From NCBI RefSeq assembly GCF_004804315.1, contig NZ_SRXX01000010.1, forward strand, positions 62,001 to 126,000: a stretch of DNA of 64,000 bases. Direction: 5' to 3'. How positions within the stretch are numbered: position 1 is the first letter of the stretch; each line of letters begins with the position of its first letter. Position numbers and translations under genes: made by a program. Below are positions 27,043-35,949 of this stretch, in pieces. This stretch comes from Flagellimonas onchidii (GTDB taxonomy: Bacteria > Bacteroidota > Bacteroidia > Flavobacteriales > Flavobacteriaceae). Under the pieces are notes generated by a model that was not told where the DNA came from, made no database searches, and saw nothing but the letters and a program-made list of their open reading frames with translations.

Positions 27043-28146
27043 TCACATCACAATGTCGTTCTTCCATTGGTATGGAGCCGGAATATTCTCATCATCAATT
27101 AATTGTCGGATATCAATTTCAATCCCTCGACTTAAATCCGTAATAGGTACGTCATTCGGACCTCCTTCAAATGGATTCTCGGTATTCTCCCCTATCGCTT
27201 CCATGGTATGAAAAACCCATGCTACCAAAGCGCTAAAAGGAATCGAAAACCAAACAAAGTGCTTCCCAATGAAAAGCTGAAGGTTTTGTGTAAACTCAAA
27301 ATAAGCTGGGTTCGCTTGCAAATAATCCACCACTTTATAGCCAATAACCTCAAACCCTTCCATAATTCCGAAGGGCACTAAAAGGATAAAGATCCAAACA
27401 AAAACATAGTTTAATGTGGCAAATTGGCGTGGGTATGGAAAATTCTTGATACGTTCACTTTTTCCCTGAAGGGTATAGAACTCAGTGAGCATCGACATCA
27501 TTTCCATATGTCGGAAGTCTTCGATAAGTCCTTCGTTCATCAATTCACCCAAACACTTGGATTGAATGCCCAACAATTGGGAAGCTTGGTTTCCTTTGGC
27601 AAAAACCTCATCCATTTCTTGTTTCGAAATATATGGAGATATTGCCTCCTCAATAGGTACGGTGTCTTCGTAAACCGTGTATTGGGTCGCTCTAAACTCA
27701 CGGTTCGATTTTGAGCTTTTCAGGTGCATTTCCCAAGGTTTGTCCTTACGCAATTGGTATCGAAGTGCTGTCAACCAAGCTACGTGACGGTGAACCAATT
27801 CCCTCTTAATTTTCTTTAGTTCTTCATTATCCTTTGAACTTTTGGCATGCGTAGTGGTTATAAAATCCTTTACCATGATGGTCCATGAACGGGATGCATT
27901 TACAATACCTCCCCATATTTTTCGAGCCTCCCACAAACGGTCATAAGAGGCATTGTTCTTAAAACTGACAATAAAAGCAACGGCAGTACCCAAAGCCCCT
28001 AAAGGAAGCCATGGCACATGTAGCCATTTCCATCGGAGTATATCAAATAAAAAAACCGGTATAGCACCCAATAATAGAAAAAGGAAAATATGTCTTCGTG
28101 TCCATCGAATAACTCCCTTTATCGGGAATATGCGTCTTGTGTACAT
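27043..28146 (-). CDS. Bestrophin/UPF0187 family membrane protein
   Basis: A 367-aa member of the bacterial bestrophin family: pentameric anion or cation channels in the inner membrane. Features are the N-terminal basic region and two helices (RRHIFLFLLLGAIPVFLFDI), a FKNNASYDRLWEARKIWGG stretch that is nearly diagnostic, and two further helices at about 240-320. The C-terminus FEGGPNDVPI matches the family. The physiological ion is not known. The gene is divergent from an AraC-type regulator, with 109 bp between. Confidence 0.9.
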   Translation of the reverse strand: MYTRRIFPIKGVIRWTRRHIFLFLLLGAIPVFLFDILRWKWLHVPWLPLGALGTAVAFIVSFKNNASYDRLWEARKIWGGIVNASRSWTIMVKDFITTTHAKSSKDNEELKKIKRELVHRHVAWLTALRYQLRKDKPWEMHLKSSKSNREFRATQYTVYEDTVPIEEAISPYISKQEMDEVFAKGNQASQLLGIQSKCLGELMNEGLIEDFRHMEMMSMLTEFYTLQGKSERIKNFPYPRQFATLNYVFVWIFILLVPFGIMEGFEVIGYKVVDYLQANPAYFEFTQNLQLFIGKHFVWFSIPFSALVAWVFHTMEAIGENTENPFEGGPNDVPITDLSRGIEIDIRQLIDDENIPAPYQWKNDIVM

Positions 28147-28255
28147 AGGCTGTGAGCTGTATTGTTGGTTCTTCTAAAAATAGGGAATTTCTAGAAGATT
28201 TTGTAAAGCGGAAAAATTGATTTCATGTATTTTTATACCAACTCTTCATTTATAA

Positions 28256-29173
28256 ATGACTTCAAACAATACCAATATACAAGCGGATTACACAACTAGA
28301 ATTAATCGGGTTTTTGAATATATCGATGAAAATCTGGATACTGAACTTTCCCTTAACACCATTGCAGAGATTGCCTTTTTCTCTCCGTTTCATTTTCATC
28401 GGGTTTTTAAGTTTATCACTAATGAAACGTTGAATCAGTATGTGACAAGACGACGGATTGAAAAATCAGCTTTGGATTTGTTGCACAAGAACATTCCAGT
28501 AACTGAAATATCGCTTAAGCATGGTTTTGGTGATATTTCTTCGTTTTCTAGAGCTTTTAAAAAGTTCTATGGAGTCAGTCCAACCGAATTTCAAAGACAG
28601 AACCCTAACCGATTTAGCAAGATTCGTCAACTGGAAAGCAAGATTGGTCAACCCTATCCTGAGCTTGAAAAATACATTTGTGTCATTGATAATCTAAAAA
28701 ATTGGATAAAAATGAACGCAACAATCGAAGTTAAACAGATACCTAAAATGGAGTTGGCGTATGTTTCAACCATCGGCCCTCAAAATCTGGGTGGAGCTTT
28801 TCAGAAATTGATACTATGGGCAACCCCTAAAGGACTCATGAGCGAGCAAACCAAAATGGCCACTGTCTATTTTGACAGCTTTAAAGTCACCGAACCTGAC
28901 AAAGTCAGAATGAATGCCTGCATATTATTGAATGAAGAAGTCGAAGTCGAAGGAAAAATTGGGTTAACTACCATTGAAGCACAAAAATGCATCGTCGGAA
29001 GTTTTGAAATTAGTCTACATGAGTTCGAAAAATCTTGGACAGGTCTTTTTGTATGGATGAATGAAAACGGGTATAAAAAAGCGGAAAACAATCCGTTTGA
29101 GATTTACCACAACAATTTCAACGAGCATCCCGAAAGAAAAGCCATTGTTGATTTTTGCATTCCGGTTGAATAG
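28256..29173 (+). CDS. AraC-family regulator with GyrI-like effector domain
   Basis: A 305-aa regulator. Residues about 15-110 form the double HTH of the AraC family (ELSLNTIAEIAFFSPFHFHR and VTEISLKHGFGDISSFSRAF). From about 155 onward is a GyrI-like small-molecule-binding domain (ATIEVKQIPKMELAYVS). This architecture matches Rob/SoxS-type proteins that sense hydrophobic compounds or drugs. It is read away from the bestrophin gene, which could be a target, but this is only a positional suggestion. Confidence 0.93.
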   Translation: MTSNNTNIQADYTTRINRVFEYIDENLDTELSLNTIAEIAFFSPFHFHRVFKFITNETLNQYVTRRRIEKSALDLLHKNIPVTEISLKHGFGDISSFSRAFKKFYGVSPTEFQRQNPNRFSKIRQLESKIGQPYPELEKYICVIDNLKNWIKMNATIEVKQIPKMELAYVSTIGPQNLGGAFQKLILWATPKGLMSEQTKMATVYFDSFKVTEPDKVRMNACILLNEEVEVEGKIGLTTIEAQKCIVGSFEISLHEFEKSWTGLFVWMNENGYKKAENNPFEIYHNNFNEHPERKAIVDFCIPVE

Positions 29174-29194
29174 CACCTCCAAAAAAAGACAACA

Positions 29195-29222
29195 AAAAAG
29201 CCGAGAAATATCTCGGCTTTTT
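29195..29222. terminator. Bidirectional terminator between araC-like gene and tRNA-Leu
   Basis: A perfect 12-bp stem, AAAAAGCCGAGA / TCTCGGCTTTTT, with AATA loop and T-runs on both strands. It lies 21 bp after the regulator stop and 9 bp past the tRNA 3' end. Confidence 0.92.
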
Positions 29223-29230
29223 CTTTGCTG

Positions 29231-29312
29231 TGCGGGTGAAGGGAGTCGAACCCCCACGCCTTGCGGCACTAGATCCTAAGTCTAGCGTGTCTACCAATTC
29301 CACCACACCCGC
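29231..29312 (-). tRNA. tRNA-Leu (anticodon UAG)
   Basis: A class II tRNA of 82 nt. The acceptor stem pairs GCGGGTG (29312-29306) with CACCCGC (29238-29232), followed by discriminator A. The anticodon arm is CTAGA-CTTAGGA-TCTAG, giving anticodon UAG, which reads CUA/CUG leucine codons. The variable arm is long (TGCCGCAAGGCGT), and GGTTCGACTCC forms the T arm. CCA is not encoded. Confidence 0.96.
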
Positions 29313-29409
29313 AAAAAGGTGTGCAAATATAAATCAATTTTCCGATTCGGAAAGACACTCTATTTAAAAACTTGTTTTTTGTACTTTTAGTGTCCTTTTA
29401 ATCGATTAC

Positions 29410-30798
29410 ATGGAACAAATAAAAGACTACATCAATACCCATAAAGACCGATTTATTTCTGAATTGGTCGAACTCTTAAAAATACCATCAATTAGTGCGG
29501 ACACTGCCTTTTCTCAAGATGTTTTGGAAACGGCGAGAGCAGTTGAAAAATCCTTGGTTGAAGCAGGTTGTGAGAATACCGAGATTTGCGACACCAAAGG
29601 CTATCCCGTTGTTTATGGGGAAAAAATCGTAGACCCCAATCTCCCCACTATTTTGGTCTATGGCCATTACGATGTGCAACCCCCTGACCCTATGGAACTT
29701 TGGGAATCGCCTCCCTTTGAGCCTATCATCAAAAAAACCGAATTACATCCCGAAGGGGCCATTTTTGCCCGCGGGTCTTGTGATGACAAAGGCCAGATGT
29801 TTATGCATGTAAAGGCTGTGGAGTTCATGATCAAGAACAACCAATTGCCTTGCAACGTCAAATTTATGATCGAAGGCGAGGAAGAAGTGGGCAGCGATAG
29901 TTTGGCCGATTTTCTGGAAGAACACAAAGAAAAATTGTCCAACGACATAATCTTGATATCCGATACGGGCATGATGGCCAACGACGTACCTTCCATTACC
30001 ACTGGACTTCGAGGATTAAGCTATGTTGAAGTAGAGGTTACCGGCCCAAACCGTGATCTTCATTCCGGAATTTATGGTGGTGCCGTGCCCAATCCCATCA
30101 ACATCTTGAGCAAAATGATTGCTTCGCTTCACGATGAGAACAATCATATCACCATTCCCGGTTTTTATGATAAGGTGGAAACGGTTTCTGATGAGGAAAG
30201 AGCCGAAATGGCTAAAGCTCCTTTTAGCCTTGATGCATACAAGCAAGCGTTGGACATTTATGATGTATATGGTGAAAAAGGTTATACCACATCTGAACGA
30301 TACTCCATTCGTCCGACCTTGGATGTCAATGGAATTTGGGGTGGCTATACCGGCGAAGGTGCCAAAACCGTAATAGCCAGTAAAGCCTATGCCAAAATAT
30401 CCATGCGTTTGGTCCCGGATCAAGATCCGGAAGAAATCACTGAATTGTTCACCAAGCATTTCGAATCCATTGCGCCAAAAAGCGTTAAGGTGAAAGTCAC
30501 TCCCCATCATGGCGGATTGGCCTATGTGACCAAAACGGACAGCATCGGGTACAAAGCAGCCTCCAAAGCATACGAAACCACTTTTGGAAAGACACCGATT
30601 CCGGAACGAACCGGAGGAAGTATTCCCATTGTGGCCCTTTTTGAGCAAGTCTTGCAAAGCAAGACCATTTTAATGGGCTTTGGTTTGGATAGTGATGCCA
30701 TCCACTCCCCTAACGAACATTTTGGGGTGTGGAACTACTTAAAGGGCATCGAAACCATTCCATATTTTTATAAATACTATACTGAATTATCAAAATAA
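29410..30798 (+). CDS. M20 family dipeptidase
   Basis: A 462-aa zinc metallopeptidase of the M20/M25/M40 family (CNDP/PepV-like). Metal-site motifs appear in order: VYGHYDVQP, FARGSCDDKGQ, EGEEEVGSD and the C-terminal DAIHSPNEHFG. A dimerisation lid domain lies around residues 205-345. It is probably cytoplasmic, with no signal peptide, and cleaves dipeptides. It stands alone, divergent from the tRNA gene; a TACTTTTAG box about 20-30 bp upstream of the ATG may be its promoter. Confidence 0.93.
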   Translation: MEQIKDYINTHKDRFISELVELLKIPSISADTAFSQDVLETARAVEKSLVEAGCENTEICDTKGYPVVYGEKIVDPNLPTILVYGHYDVQPPDPMELWESPPFEPIIKKTELHPEGAIFARGSCDDKGQMFMHVKAVEFMIKNNQLPCNVKFMIEGEEEVGSDSLADFLEEHKEKLSNDIILISDTGMMANDVPSITTGLRGLSYVEVEVTGPNRDLHSGIYGGAVPNPINILSKMIASLHDENNHITIPGFYDKVETVSDEERAEMAKAPFSLDAYKQALDIYDVYGEKGYTTSERYSIRPTLDVNGIWGGYTGEGAKTVIASKAYAKISMRLVPDQDPEEITELFTKHFESIAPKSVKVKVTPHHGGLAYVTKTDSIGYKAASKAYETTFGKTPIPERTGGSIPIVALFEQVLQSKTILMGFGLDSDAIHSPNEHFGVWNYLKGIETIPYFYKYYTELSK

Positions 30799-30805
30799 GG
30801 GTGTT

Positions 30806-30905
30806 GCCCCTCCGGTTCAAAATTGAACCGGAGGGGCCGCGCTATCCGCTTCTAGTTTTGGCTCAAAGCTTGCGCTCGCCAAAAGCTAACCGCTAGTATC
30901 GCTAA
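30806..30905. repeat. Long perfect palindrome followed by imperfect hairpin
   Basis: GCCCCTCCGGTTCAA (30806-30820) and its exact complement (30823-30837) flank just AA, a 32-bp palindrome placed 8 bp after the dipeptidase stop. It continues into a second, imperfect inverted repeat built on TTTTGGC / GCCAAAA, which ends GCTAAC directly before the ATG of the EamA gene. There is no T-run, so a simple intrinsic terminator is not supported. It fills the whole intergenic space. Confidence 0.8.
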
Positions 30906-30908
30906 CAC

Positions 30909-31793
30909 ATGAGCAACCAACACCACAACCACCTTGTTTATCTACTTTTAGCAACCCTTTTCATCAGCACATCGGGTGCTTTGGGAAAGTTTATAGACAT
31001 GCCCGTTCCAGTGACGAATTGGTGGCGTTCTTTTTTGGCCTTGTTTGTATTGTACGCATTTTGCAGATATAAAAAGATTCCCTATCACTTAAAATCAAAA
31101 AAGAACATTGTTCCTTTTGTACTCAGTGCCTTGTTCATGGCGGGGCATTGGATAACCTATTTCTATGCTTTAAAATTCTCTAATGTTGCCTTGGGAATGC
31201 TTTCATTATTTACCTATCCTATCATAACCGCATTCTTGGAGCCTTTGTTCATAAGAACAAAATTCGACCCGATTTATATTCTGCTAGGGGCTTTGGCTCT
31301 TTTGGGCATTTACATCCTAGCTCCCGAATTTGACTTGGAAAGCACTATGTTCCAAGGTATCTTTTTCGGGTTGATATCAGCGTTGTTCTATGCCTTAAGA
31401 AACATCATTTCAAAAAAGTTGATTTCCGAGCATCACTACAATGCAACGGCCATTATGTTATATCAAATTGGTATTGTGACCATTGTGCTCACTCCTACTT
31501 TATTTTTTATGGACACCTCAAACATTACAACACAGTATCCCTATATTATTCTTTTGGCCATTATTACCACAGCGGTTGGCCATACCTTGTTGGTAAACAG
31601 CTTAAAACATTTTACAGTAAGCACGGCTAGTATCATTAGTAGCGTACAACCCGTTTTGGGCATTATTATCGCCTTCATTTTCTTAAAGGAAATTCCCAGT
31701 TGGAACACATTTTGGGGCGGAATGATTATTCTTTCAACAGTAGTTATTGAAAGTATTCGAAATCAAAATAAAGCCAAAAGCAATCAAAATTAG
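30909..31793 (+). CDS. EamA/DMT-superfamily transporter
   Basis: A 294-aa inner-membrane protein of two EamA repeats with about ten helices. The first repeat holds LFISTSGALGKFIDMPVP and NWWRSFLALFVL; the second holds GLISALFYALRNIISKKL and ISSVQPVLGIIIAFIFLKE. Members export amino acids, metabolites or drugs; the substrate is not predictable. It is separated from the dipeptidase by the palindromic element. Confidence 0.9.
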   Translation: MSNQHHNHLVYLLLATLFISTSGALGKFIDMPVPVTNWWRSFLALFVLYAFCRYKKIPYHLKSKKNIVPFVLSALFMAGHWITYFYALKFSNVALGMLSLFTYPIITAFLEPLFIRTKFDPIYILLGALALLGIYILAPEFDLESTMFQGIFFGLISALFYALRNIISKKLISEHHYNATAIMLYQIGIVTIVLTPTLFFMDTSNITTQYPYIILLAIITTAVGHTLLVNSLKHFTVSTASIISSVQPVLGIIIAFIFLKEIPSWNTFWGGMIILSTVVIESIRNQNKAKSNQN

Positions 31794-31810
31794 ACTTAAA
31801 CAACCTCACA

Positions 31811-31857
31811 TTTGTAGAATTAATATTTTTATTCTATGTTTGTAGAGTTAATTCTAA
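31811..31857 (+). promoter_or_regulatory. Promoter with paired BlaI-type operator repeats
   Basis: TTTGTAGAATTAAT (31811-31824) recurs as TTTGTAGAGTTAAT (31839-31852), 28 bp apart. Each is followed by ATTCTA, giving inverted TAGA/TCTA half sites. A perfect -7 box TATGTTTG (31835-31842) and TTG at 31812-31814 overlap the repeats. A repressor on these repeats would block the promoter of the blaI-like gene, so autoregulation is likely. Confidence 0.6.
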
Positions 31858-31868
31858 ATCCATAGAAC

Positions 31869-32240
31869 ATGTCATTGTCAAAATCCGAAGAAGAATTGAT
31901 GAACATCATCTGGAAACAGAAGAAAGCTTTTATGAAAGACCTTTTGGATGCGTTTCCCGAACCTAAACCTGCTACCACGACCATAGCCACACTTTTAAAA
32001 AGAATGATAGACAAGGGTTATGTGAGCTATAAAAGCTTTGGACGTTCCAGGGAGTATTACCCATTGATCAAAAAGCAGGATTACTTCTCCAAACAGGTAA
32101 AGGGGTTGATCAAAAACTTCTTCAATGACAGTCCTGGGCAATTTGCTTCATTTTTTACCCAAGCTACCGACCTTAGCAAAGATGAGCTGGAGGAGCTTAG
32201 AAAAATTATCGATTCCGAAATCAAAAAGAAAAAGTCATGA
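31869..32240 (+). CDS. BlaI/MecI/CopY family repressor
   Basis: A 123-aa winged-helix repressor starting MSLSKSEEELMNIIWKQKKA. The HTH (TTTIATLLKRMIDKGYVSY, residues about 37-56) and the C-terminal dimerisation helices match BlaI/MecI. These proteins are inactivated when a partner M56 membrane protease is triggered. The stop overlaps the start of the M56 gene by 4 bp (ATGA), so the two are translationally coupled. The upstream repeats suggest it represses its own operon. Confidence 0.93.
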   Translation: MSLSKSEEELMNIIWKQKKAFMKDLLDAFPEPKPATTTIATLLKRMIDKGYVSYKSFGRSREYYPLIKKQDYFSKQVKGLIKNFFNDSPGQFASFFTQATDLSKDELEELRKIIDSEIKKKKS

Positions 32241-34609
32241 TGGAATATCTTCTAAAGTCCACCGCATGTTTGACCATCTTGCTTTTGTTCTATAAAATCT
32301 TCCTTGAGCGGGAGAACATGCACGTTTTTAAACGGTTTTTTCTAATAGCTGCTTTGTTGGTTTCCCTGACCTTTCCCCAGATAATATTTACAACCTATGT
32401 GGAAACACAATCAGTGATTTCAGTACCGATAGAGCCCGTTGCCTTTACTTCTAATTTTGTGGAAACTACCATGCCCTCAGAAGAACCGTTTGACCCAAAA
32501 CCACTGTTATGGATCATTTATTTTATAGGCGTTTTGTTCTTTACGTTTAGATTTTTTCATGGCTTGTTCAAAATTTCAAAAAGAATACGTCTAGGTCTCA
32601 AATTGCCTGAAAATTTGTCCATCAAAGTCCTTCACAACGAAAGTTTAGTACCCCATACCTTTTTTAAGTTCATTTTCTTGAATCGAAAACAGTATGAAGC
32701 AAAGCAGATTCCCAACGAAGTGCTTTTGCACGAAGAAGCCCATGTGCGCCAAAAACATAGCATCGATATAATTTTGATTGAGCTGCTACAAATTATCTTT
32801 TGGTTCAACCCTCTATGGTGTTGGGCAAAGCATCTGATCAAGACCAATCACGAATTTCTGGCTGATCAATCGGTCACCCATCAAACAAAGAATATCACCC
32901 ATTACCAACATCTGCTTTTATACTTTGCCGATAATGCAAAACAACAATCGCTTGCGCATTCTATCAATTATTCATCCATAGAAAAAAGACTTTTAGCCAT
33001 GAAAAAAATAACATCAAAATCAAAACAAATTCTATTAAGCCTATGTGTTCTTCCGCTATTTGCCTTACTGATTTATAGTTTTAGCACCACGGAAACAGTA
33101 GAAAGAGTTGAAACCTCAGGAGCACTATTGCAAAAAGTGGTTGAGCAACAAGAAACCAAAAAAGAAGGGATTTCTGAAGCGATGATACAGGAATACCGTG
33201 ATTTGGTCAAAGCAACCAAAAATTCCAAGGACGGAATAATCATACGCATGGGAGATTATGAAAGAGCCAGTGCAATTTATGGGTTGATGTCAGATGTACA
33301 AAGAGCATCTGTAGAAAAATATCCAGAGCCTCCAATGGTAAATTTAGGCAAAACCCAGAAAAAAAGTCCAACAGCAGTCGAATTTGAATCATGGAAAGAT
33401 GAAACCAAGTTTGCCATTTGGATAAATAGCAAGCATGTTCCAAATTCAGCATTGGACAAGTATTCCATTGATGATATTGTCCATTATTCAGGGAGTTTTG
33501 TCCATAACAATGCGCGAAGCGAAAAGTTTCCACAAGAATATCAGTTTCATTTGTTTACCGAAAAAGGGTTTGAGCATACTTATGAAAAAGCCAATGTAAA
33601 TGAATATAGTCGTTTGGCTAAAATCTATACTGACCAAATTGAAGTGTATTTAAAAAACAAAAGCGAAGCAAGTTATGCTGAACTGCGCATTGCCTACACA
33701 CTTGCTCATAAAGCTTACAATAAATTGACACAAGATGAGATTAAAAAGTATGGGGTAAAAGAAATTCCGCCATTGCCAACTTCCAACAAATCGGCAAACC
33801 TAAAAAAACAACGTGACATTAAAAAAGTAAAGGGTTCCACGACACCACAAATTATTTACACTGCCCGAAATATTGAAATCGAAATTCTTGACGAAGACAC
33901 CTACCGTGTCAATCAGACAAAAATCGACAAAAACCAATTATTATCCACTGTAAATCAATTACATCAGGACATTACTCCAGAAATACGAAACAACATCCTC
34001 AACATTCATGTAAGTTCACCAAATGAGGTATCCAATGCTGATGTTTGGTTTATTTACAACTCTCTTTGGGATTATGGCTTTTATCGTATTGTTGCGCCCA
34101 ATCAAGAAGTAAACCGATATAAAGGAAATACTCCAATGATTGATGAGGTGGCCCATACTATCCAAAAAAAACTAAAAGCAAATATTACACCTAACCCTCA
34201 AGTGAAATCTTCTGTAGGGTCCAAAATAAATTTTCTGATCCATGCGGAAAAACTGGGTGCAATGTTCACCCATATCGATGCTTCTTACCAGCACTCCCTA
34301 TATCATTCCAATATATCCTTGAACGAAGCCATTGAACTGGTCAAAAATGATACAAAAATGCAACTATACCCTAAAAATGACCGTTATGGGACATTTGTTC
34401 TTTTATCCAATAATATTGAAAACAATATTCCTAAACTAACCTCAAATAACAAGGTCAAACATTTTAGAGCCTTGAATGTAATTGGTGCCAGATATTACTT
34501 AAACAACATTGAAGTCACTTTGAAGGAAGCCATAAGGTTTGTAAGGAAAAACCAAAATGTCATGGTAACATCGACCATAAACCCACCCGTGGTTAAAATT
34601 GAAAAATAG
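32237..34609 (+). CDS. BlaR1-like M56 membrane metallopeptidase with long C-terminal region
   Basis: A 790-aa signalling protease paired with the BlaI-type repressor. Four N-terminal helices surround the zinc site H165-E166-x-x-H169 (LLHEEAHVRQ), with NHEFLADQSV giving the downstream ligand. A membrane helix near 268-286 leads to a long extracytoplasmic part. That part contains the IYGLMSDVQRASVEKYPEPP segment common in Bacteroidota M56 proteins. A later segment (about 555-620), with TYRVNQTKIDKNQLLSTVNQ and ending YGFYRIVAP, resembles the ExbD/TolR fold. There is no penicillin-binding domain, so this is not a beta-lactam sensor of the BlaR1 type. The ligand is unknown. Confidence 0.9.
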   Translation: MMEYLLKSTACLTILLLFYKIFLERENMHVFKRFFLIAALLVSLTFPQIIFTTYVETQSVISVPIEPVAFTSNFVETTMPSEEPFDPKPLLWIIYFIGVLFFTFRFFHGLFKISKRIRLGLKLPENLSIKVLHNESLVPHTFFKFIFLNRKQYEAKQIPNEVLLHEEAHVRQKHSIDIILIELLQIIFWFNPLWCWAKHLIKTNHEFLADQSVTHQTKNITHYQHLLLYFADNAKQQSLAHSINYSSIEKRLLAMKKITSKSKQILLSLCVLPLFALLIYSFSTTETVERVETSGALLQKVVEQQETKKEGISEAMIQEYRDLVKATKNSKDGIIIRMGDYERASAIYGLMSDVQRASVEKYPEPPMVNLGKTQKKSPTAVEFESWKDETKFAIWINSKHVPNSALDKYSIDDIVHYSGSFVHNNARSEKFPQEYQFHLFTEKGFEHTYEKANVNEYSRLAKIYTDQIEVYLKNKSEASYAELRIAYTLAHKAYNKLTQDEIKKYGVKEIPPLPTSNKSANLKKQRDIKKVKGSTTPQIIYTARNIEIEILDEDTYRVNQTKIDKNQLLSTVNQLHQDITPEIRNNILNIHVSSPNEVSNADVWFIYNSLWDYGFYRIVAPNQEVNRYKGNTPMIDEVAHTIQKKLKANITPNPQVKSSVGSKINFLIHAEKLGAMFTHIDASYQHSLYHSNISLNEAIELVKNDTKMQLYPKNDRYGTFVLLSNNIENNIPKLTSNNKVKHFRALNVIGARYYLNNIEVTLKEAIRFVRKNQNVMVTSTINPPVVKIEK

Positions 34610-34640
34610 TATCTTCTCCTTTTGGAACAAATGCTATCTA

Positions 34641-34664
34641 AAACCTTCATTTTGAAGATTTTTT
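34641..34664 (+). terminator. Weak terminator after the M56 gene
   Basis: A short stem CTTCA-TTT-TGAAG with flanking A/T pairs is followed by ATTTTTT. It lies 36 bp after the stop codon. The stem is weak, so confidence is modest. Confidence 0.4.
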
Positions 34665-34695
34665 GTAACAAATTGTTGGAAATTGCGTTCTATAG

Positions 34696-34792
34696 TCATT
34701 GTCCGTTCGAGCGCAGTCGAGAACCAATGACCTCTCGACTGCTCCTTCGACACTTTGCCTTGCTCAATACAGGCAAGCTCAGGATGACAAAG
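34696..34792. repeat. Dispersed flavobacterial hairpin repeat (CGAGCGCAGTCGAG type)
   Basis: GTTCGAGCGCAGTCGAGAACC is followed by inverted CTCTCGACTGCTCCTTCGAC, then CCTTGCTCAATACAGGCAAGCTCAGGATGACA, another small hairpin. Such elements, ending in GGATGACA, are frequent in flavobacterial intergenic DNA. It fills most of the gap between the M56 gene and the DUF4407 gene. A fragment, CCATGCCAGGATGACAAA, occurs near 38381. Confidence 0.7.
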
Positions 34793-34825
34793 AGAACTAA
34801 TCATCAATCAAATTAGAACACTATC

Positions 34826-35926
34826 ATGTTACAACGCTTTTTTATCTTCTGCTCTGGAGCGGATACCCAAATTTTAGCCACTTGTTCCAACGGAGAACGC
34901 AATAAATATGCTGGTATTGGCGCCACGGTTTTCTTTACCGCGGTCATGGCATTTATAGCCAGTGGTTATGCCTTAAATACGGTTTTTGACAATATCTATA
35001 CCTCAATTTTCTTCGGATTGATTTGGGGGTTATTGATTTTCAATTTGGACAGATACATTGTCTCCACCATAAAAAAACGGGATAATTTCAAGAGTGAACT
35101 GCTCCAGACAACGCCACGAATCATATTGGCCATAATCATTGCCGTAGTGATTTCCAAACCGCTTGAAATGAAGATTTTTGAAAAGGAAATCAATCAGGTT
35201 TTATTGGAGGAGAAAAACGCGATGACGCTAGCCAACAAAGAGCAATTGGCCTTGCAATATACCCCCAAGATTCAAAGCTTAAATCAAGACATTGCCGCCT
35301 TGAAAACAGAGATAGCAGAAAAAGAAGCAGAGACCAATGCGCTTTACGATACCTATATTTCAGAAGCCGAAGGAACGGCAGGTACCGGTTTACTAGGAAA
35401 AGGTCCAGTCTACCAGGAAAAACGTGAAAAGCATGATGCCTATTTAGCGGAATTACAACAGCTCAAAGAAACCAACGGGGTCAAAATTGCTGATATCGAA
35501 TCGCAAATCGCAGCCCTAAATACAGAATACGAAAGTGTAGTAGCAGGTTCGCAACCCATTATCGATGGTTTTGATGGACTCATGGCAAGAATCAATGCCT
35601 TGGGTAAGCTTCCTTGGTTTCCTTCCTTTTTTATATTTCTTTTGTTTTTGGCCATTGAAACCGCACCTATCATTGCCAAACTTTTGGCGCCCAAAGGAGA
35701 GTACGATTACAAGTTCGAAGAACAAGAAAGCGTGGTCGCCACCTGGGTGACTCAAAAAGTAGCGCAGCGTAAGTTATTGTTCTCTACTGATGGTGAACTC
35801 AACCAAAAAATCTACGAGGACATCAAAAACGAAGAAGAACTCTATCGCTACAAAAAGGAAAAAGCAGAGGAATTGCTTAAACTTCAGGCAAATGCCTTTC
35901 ATAATACCCAGATAAAAGGACTCTAA
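34826..35926 (+). CDS. DUF4407 domain membrane protein
   Basis: A 366-aa protein matching DUF4407 in layout. Two helices near residues 30-75 (with the conserved FNLDRYIVS just after) precede a third at about 90-108. A coiled coil covers about 130-245 (SLNQDIAALKTEIAEKEAET). Another helix at about 262-285 (FPSFFIFLLFLAIETAPI) is followed by a charged cytoplasmic tail. It starts MLQRFFIFCSGADTQILATC. Function is unknown in the family. It lies between two dispersed repeat elements. Confidence 0.85.
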   Translation: MLQRFFIFCSGADTQILATCSNGERNKYAGIGATVFFTAVMAFIASGYALNTVFDNIYTSIFFGLIWGLLIFNLDRYIVSTIKKRDNFKSELLQTTPRIILAIIIAVVISKPLEMKIFEKEINQVLLEEKNAMTLANKEQLALQYTPKIQSLNQDIAALKTEIAEKEAETNALYDTYISEAEGTAGTGLLGKGPVYQEKREKHDAYLAELQQLKETNGVKIADIESQIAALNTEYESVVAGSQPIIDGFDGLMARINALGKLPWFPSFFIFLLFLAIETAPIIAKLLAPKGEYDYKFEEQESVVATWVTQKVAQRKLLFSTDGELNQKIYEDIKNEEELYRYKKEKAEELLKLQANAFHNTQIKGL

Positions 35927-35949
35927 ATAGAAACGACCTTAGCTCCTTA

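Noticed and set aside
30839..30905. attC-like site ending CGCTAAC before the EamA gene
   Set aside because: The core is in the wrong orientation for an attC right end and the arms do not pair over the expected length.
31869..34609. Beta-lactam resistance operon
   Set aside because: Only the repressor/protease pair is present. There is no beta-lactamase and no penicillin-binding domain in the protease.
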